A model generated the notes under the pieces. The model saw only the letters and a list, made by a program, of their open reading frames with translations. It was not told where the DNA came from and searched no databases. This document shows, one piece after another, positions 7,072-9,863 of a stretch of 9,863 bases of DNA; position 1 is the stretch's first letter; every line of letters starts with the position of its first letter. Origin of the DNA: an uncultured Sphingobium sp. (GTDB taxonomy: Bacteria > Pseudomonadota > Alphaproteobacteria > Sphingomonadales > Sphingomonadaceae); the NCBI GenBank assembly GCA_913773715.1, contig CAJYHD010000154.1:1-9863 (forward strand). Reading direction: 5' to 3'. The translations under genes were made by a program, and so were the position numbers.

Positions 7072-8397
7072 TTGCCGATCGGTAAGCTCTCGATGAGTCC
7101 AAATCCGTTCCGCGGGGCGGTTCAGGGCTTTACGAGCTACCTCGTCCCCACCTTCCAGGGCGTGGACGGCAGCCAAGCCCAATTGCGTGATCTGTCGCGC
7201 AAGGCGCTTCAGCAGCTGGTCGCGCTCAACCCCAAAGATGACGGGTACAAGGAAGCACTCACCAGGTTCCAGAGCGAAACGGTCCCGATGGACCCCTATT
7301 CGCAGTTCCACGCGAAGGAACAGAGCTATGCGGCCTATTTGCAGGCGAAATATGGCTTCGATGTCGGTTCGATCGCGATCGACGGCGTCCTCGGCCTGCG
7401 TGCGGTCAACACCGTAGGCCGCTACTCGGGGCTCTCGGCCATCACCGTGGGCTCCGTCACCACGGCGACCCCGCGAGAGGTGCATCAGAACTATCTGGAC
7501 CTGTTGCCCAATGCGAGCATGCGGATCATGTTCACCGACAAGCTGCAGCTTCGCTTTGGCTATACCTTCACTCGCACGCGCCCGGACTTCGGCACGCTGA
7601 ATCCGGCGGTCTATATCGAGCGGGTGGTACGCGATCCCAGCCGGCCGGCCGATCCGACCGATCCCAATTCGCGCATCGAGGCTTTCGGCTCGGGCGGCAA
7701 TCCCAACCTCCGGCCGCTTACGTCGCATAACTACGACGTTTCACTCGAATATTATTTCTCCAAATCGGGATCGGTCACGGTCGCGGCGTTCAACCATGAC
7801 GTCAACGGCTTCATCGATTACTTCACGCGCTATGTGCAGGATCCGGTCTTCGGGTTCATGCAGGTCAACCGGCCGGAAAACTCGGGTGACGGCAAGATCA
7901 AGGGGGTCGAGGCGAACTTCCAGACCTTCTTCAGCTTCCTGCCCGGTGCGCTCAAGGGCCTCGGCGTTCAGGCCAACGTCACCTATATCGACGGCAAGAA
8001 CCGCCAGCCGCAATATAATACCGAGACCGGCGTCTTCACCTATGGCAAGCTCGTCAAGATCACCGGCCTGTCCGACTGGACCTATAATCTTTCCGGCTTC
8101 TACGAACGCAACGGCATCCAGGCTCGCCTGTCGTACAACTGGCGGGACGGCTATGTCCGGGCTTATGGCGTCGATATTCTCAATCGTACGACCACATGGC
8201 GCACCAAGCCGATCAGCCGCCTCGACCTTTCCATGAGCTACGACATCACCAAGGATATCACGCTCGGCGTCGATGCGACCAACCTGCTCGCGAAGCCATT
8301 CAACAACTTCTCGACGGATAATTACGGTTACGAATATGCGCAGGATGTGCGCGACGAAGGCCGCTATTACGGCGTCGGTCTCCGCTTCCGCTTCTGA
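7072..8397 (+). CDS. C-terminal fragment of the TonB receptor (barrel)
   Basis: This is the same reading frame as the N-terminal part, after the TAA. It encodes only barrel strands and loops (for example LQLRFGYTFTRTRPDF and GGNPNLRPLTSHNYDVSLEY, typical of the receptor C-terminus) and ends in RFRF. The possible restart codons, TTG 7072 and ATG 7093, have no clear ribosome binding site. No signal peptide exists, so an independently made product could not reach the outer membrane. I regard it as the severed half of one gene, not a gene in its own right. Confidence 0.45.
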   Translation: MPIGKLSMSPNPFRGAVQGFTSYLVPTFQGVDGSQAQLRDLSRKALQQLVALNPKDDGYKEALTRFQSETVPMDPYSQFHAKEQSYAAYLQAKYGFDVGSIAIDGVLGLRAVNTVGRYSGLSAITVGSVTTATPREVHQNYLDLLPNASMRIMFTDKLQLRFGYTFTRTRPDFGTLNPAVYIERVVRDPSRPADPTDPNSRIEAFGSGGNPNLRPLTSHNYDVSLEYYFSKSGSVTVAAFNHDVNGFIDYFTRYVQDPVFGFMQVNRPENSGDGKIKGVEANFQTFFSFLPGALKGLGVQANVTYIDGKNRQPQYNTETGVFTYGKLVKITGLSDWTYNLSGFYERNGIQARLSYNWRDGYVRAYGVDILNRTTTWRTKPISRLDLSMSYDITKDITLGVDATNLLAKPFNNFSTDNYGYEYAQDVRDEGRYYGVGLRFRF

Positions 8398-8408
8398 CGT
8401 TTATCTTC

Positions 8409-8445
8409 CGGCACCGCGTCCCCGGGCGCGGTGCCGACTATTTTA
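8409..8445 (+). terminator. Rho-independent terminator after the TonB receptor
   Basis: CGGCACCGCG (8409-8418) and CGCGGTGCCG (8427-8436) form a perfect ten-pair stem with loop TCCCCGGG, followed by ACTATTTTA. It starts 12 bases after the receptor stop codon, the expected position. It separates the receptor transcript from the lipoprotein gene. Confidence 0.8.
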
Positions 8446-8449
8446 CCCC

Positions 8450-8490
8450 GACACATCCCATCGCCGTACCGAATTTCATGGGATGGTGTC
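8450..8490. repeat. Long imperfect inverted repeat between receptor and lipoprotein genes
   Basis: GACACATCCCAT (8450-8461) pairs with ATGGGAT-G-GTGTC (8478-8490), giving twelve pairs with one bulged G at 8485 and a 16-base loop. It lies after the terminator and 64 bases before the lipoprotein start, so it could be an operator, a leader structure or a mobile-palindrome remnant. Confidence 0.5.
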
Positions 8491-8553
8491 CGATCCTTAC
8501 GCCCTGACAGACCCCTTGCGATTATCCATCCCGTTTGGAAAGTTGAACCTGAG

Positions 8554-9633
8554 ATGCGAACAAAGCGATACGCCGTGACGGTCCTTGGGCCGATCGTGCT
8601 GCTGGCGGCGTGCGGCGGCGATAATGCGCCTGCTCCGGCTCCGACGGAAGCGCCCCGTCCGACGCCCACGCCATCACCGTCACCCTCGCCGTCGCCATCA
8701 CCATCGCCATCACCATCGCCGTCGCCATCCCCGACAAGCGCAGCGATCGCGCCCTATGAGTTGGGGACGCTCAGCTATACGCTCGACCCCGGCACTCCTG
8801 CCGACAAGGCGACCGCCATTCGCGATGCGATGGATTTTGCGGTCAGCCAGAGCAACACGCTGGGGGCCTTCACCGGCAATGTCTATGTGTCCTACAGCGC
8901 AGGCACGCCGACCGCCGATGCCAGCTATCGCGGGACCATCCGCTTCGGCGGGACGATCAATCGCCGGGTCGCCCTGCACGAACTGGCACACTGGTTCGGA
9001 TCGGGCACGACCGATGAATGGGGACGCCTTGTCAGCGGCGGCCGCTTTACCGGCGCTCGTACCACCGCGCGGATCAAGGCCTTTGATGGCCCCAATGCCT
9101 ATCTGAATGCCGACGGACAGCATTTCTGGCCCTATGGCTTGAATTATGATGACGAGTTCTTCGAAGCGCAGCGCAACACGCAGATCGTGAGTGCACAGGT
9201 ATTTGATATGGGCCTGGGCGAGGATGCCACGGCCGCGATCGCGGGCAACCGACGCTTTCAGAACCGATCGAGCAGCAATGTTTTGCAGGCCGCCGCGGGT
9301 TCGGCGCCGACGCAGGACGCCTCCGTCGCGGGCAGCGCGCAGCAATGGCGCGTGACCTATGCCGACGGATTCATCACCCTCGCCAATCTTGCCGACGGCC
9401 GCATGATCGAAGCATCGGGCGACGGCAATGATGCCGCGGCCACGATGGCGGCCGCCACCTCCTCGCTCACGCAGCAATGGGAGATGATACCGAGCGGTGA
9501 CGGCTGGTTTATGCTGCGCAATCGCTCGACCCGCAATTGCCTCGACAACAAGGGCAACCTCGCCGCCGGTGCCGCGATACGCCTGGGGACGTGCGGCCAG
9601 CAGGCCAGCCAACAATGGCGGCTGATCCGCTGA
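8554..9633 (+). CDS. Secreted lipoprotein with HExxH zincin-like domain and ricin-type lectin domain
   Basis: The protein has 359 residues. Residues 1-20 are a lipoprotein signal peptide with lipobox VLLAAC (Cys20), so the mature protein is membrane-anchored, probably at the outer membrane. A Pro/Thr/Ser linker (about 23-60) contains ten P-S units. The central domain (about 65-245) holds ALHELAHWFG (His142, Glu143, His146), a zinc-metallopeptidase-like motif, and HFWPYGLN, whose His190 could be a further ligand. The C-terminal part (about 250-359) is a ricin-type beta-trefoil with QQW repeats and a probable cysteine pair (NCLD, LGTC), usually a carbohydrate-binding module. Inferred role: binding surface glycan and cleaving or modifying an attached protein; activity is unproven. 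ATG 8554 is chosen because it places the signal peptide at the very start; the frame upstream runs through the terminator. The ribosome binding site is weak (GGAAAG at 8537-8542). Confidence 0.8.
   Translation: MRTKRYAVTVLGPIVLLAACGGDNAPAPAPTEAPRPTPTPSPSPSPSPSPSPSPSPSPSPTSAAIAPYELGTLSYTLDPGTPADKATAIRDAMDFAVSQSNTLGAFTGNVYVSYSAGTPTADASYRGTIRFGGTINRRVALHELAHWFGSGTTDEWGRLVSGGRFTGARTTARIKAFDGPNAYLNADGQHFWPYGLNYDDEFFEAQRNTQIVSAQVFDMGLGEDATAAIAGNRRFQNRSSSNVLQAAAGSAPTQDASVAGSAQQWRVTYADGFITLANLADGRMIEASGDGNDAAATMAAATSSLTQQWEMIPSGDGWFMLRNRSTRNCLDNKGNLAAGAAIRLGTCGQQASQQWRLIR
8671..8730 (+). repeat. Hexanucleotide repeat CCNTCN encoding (Pro-Ser)10
   Basis: Ten in-frame six-base units CCN-TCN encode alternating Pro-Ser in the linker between lipid anchor and catalytic domain. 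Third positions vary among A, G and C. The unit keeps frame, so gain or loss of copies would change linker length without breaking the gene. Confidence 0.85.
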
Positions 9634-9754
9634 TGGAGGCTTGGCGGGTCCTCGCCCACGGCTTGCGCGAACTCGCGGGCTGACGCCCATCTGTCTCGTC
9701 GTCGGGTCCATAGACAATCCCGTTTAGGACTCCCTGCAAAACGCCCTCTCCGCC

Positions 9755-9774
9755 ATCCCGGCGGAGGCCGGGAT
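9755..9774. repeat. REP-like palindrome ATCCCGGC-GGAG-GCCGGGAT
   Basis: Perfect eight-pair stem with a four-base loop in gene-free DNA. From memory, short palindromes with a CCCGGC...GCCGGGAT core are widespread between genes of Sphingomonas relatives. It could also act as a bidirectional transcription end. Confidence 0.6.
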
Positions 9775-9832
9775 CCAGTTGCGGGGCGACTGTAGGTTAG
9801 ACCGTGATGACGTTGCCTTGAACCAAGGAAAG

Positions 9833-9854
9833 CCCCTCCCCTTCAGGGGAGGGG
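9833..9854. repeat. REP-like palindrome CCCCTCCCC-TTCA-GGGGAGGGG
   Basis: Perfect nine-pair stem with a TTCA loop, followed by TTGGGGTGG at the window edge. The sequence looks like a second intergenic repeat family of sphingomonads (recalled, not searched). It lacks a T-run. Confidence 0.6.
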
Positions 9855-9863
9855 TTGGGGTGG

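Larger units (their letters stand above)
5470..8397 (+). pseudogene. TonB-dependent outer-membrane receptor interrupted by an in-frame TAA
   Basis: Ignoring one stop codon, this is a single frame of 975 codons plus the terminal stop, a normal length for large carbohydrate-type TonB-dependent receptors. In order: a signal peptide with cleavage expected near AQAQA-AG (about residue 24), a hydrophilic linker, a TonB-box-like DIVVNG (79-84), a plug domain with DIGKLPDD (from 110), and a long beta-barrel ending in the phenylalanine of RFRF, the usual outer-membrane sorting signal. Codon 516 (7015-7017) is TAA. The frame is unchanged on both sides and the protein reads smoothly across (RDAN-stop-ITGNRYAY), so a single substitution is the simplest cause; TAC or CAA could have been ancestral. 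The ATG is preceded by a very strong purine-rich site (5455-5467). Likely role: energy-driven uptake of an oligosaccharide, possibly the one used by the upstream operon. A base-call error or readthrough remains possible. Confidence 0.82.

Noticed and set aside
5809..7728. Very long antisense frame (639 codons) across the receptor
   Set aside because: It is a shadow of high-GC third-position bias, with no recognisable domain; the + strand encodes a clear receptor.
8431..8553. Upstream extension of the lipoprotein start
   Set aside because: It would begin inside the terminator stem and put about 40 residues before a clear lipoprotein signal peptide.

Overview
The window is GC-rich. Its products look like those of an alphaproteobacterium of the Sphingomonas/Caulobacter type. 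The evidence is a long TonB-dependent receptor of the carbohydrate-scavenging class, an ACS-type sugar-acid transporter, tightly packed catabolic genes, and short GC-rich intergenic palindromes at the right edge. The genus is an inference. All recognisable genes lie on the + strand.

Positions 1-4853 hold four genes that overlap by 1-11 bases and read as one operon for using a glycan-derived sugar or sugar acid. They are a GH39 glycoside hydrolase (its 5' end lies before the window), an MFS transporter of the hexuronate/sugar-acid type, an enolase-superfamily sugar-acid dehydratase resembling L-rhamnonate dehydratase, and a beta-hydroxyacid dehydrogenase of the tartronate-semialdehyde-reductase / 3-hydroxyisobutyrate-dehydrogenase family. 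The inferred order of work is: the hydrolase releases a sugar, the transporter brings in the acid, the dehydratase makes a 2-keto-3-deoxy acid, and the dehydrogenase handles a downstream semialdehyde or hydroxyacid. The exact substrate cannot be read from the sequence.

Positions 4854-5469 are a 616-base gene-free stretch. Its left part is GC-rich with several short palindromes and no convincing gene. Its right part falls to about 22% GC (5321-5400, counted by hand) and carries several inverted repeats that look like operators for the receptor gene.

Positions 5470-8397 encode a TonB-dependent outer-membrane receptor of about 975 codons. An in-frame TAA at 7015-7017 interrupts it without any change of frame, so the gene is either recently inactivated or affected by a base-call error or stop readthrough. 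A strong hairpin terminator follows it.

Positions 8554-9633 encode a lipoprotein with a proline-serine linker, a zinc-peptidase-like HELAHWFG motif and a C-terminal ricin-type lectin domain. It is a plausible surface partner for glycan handling. The last 230 bases have no gene but hold two perfect GC-rich hairpin repeats.
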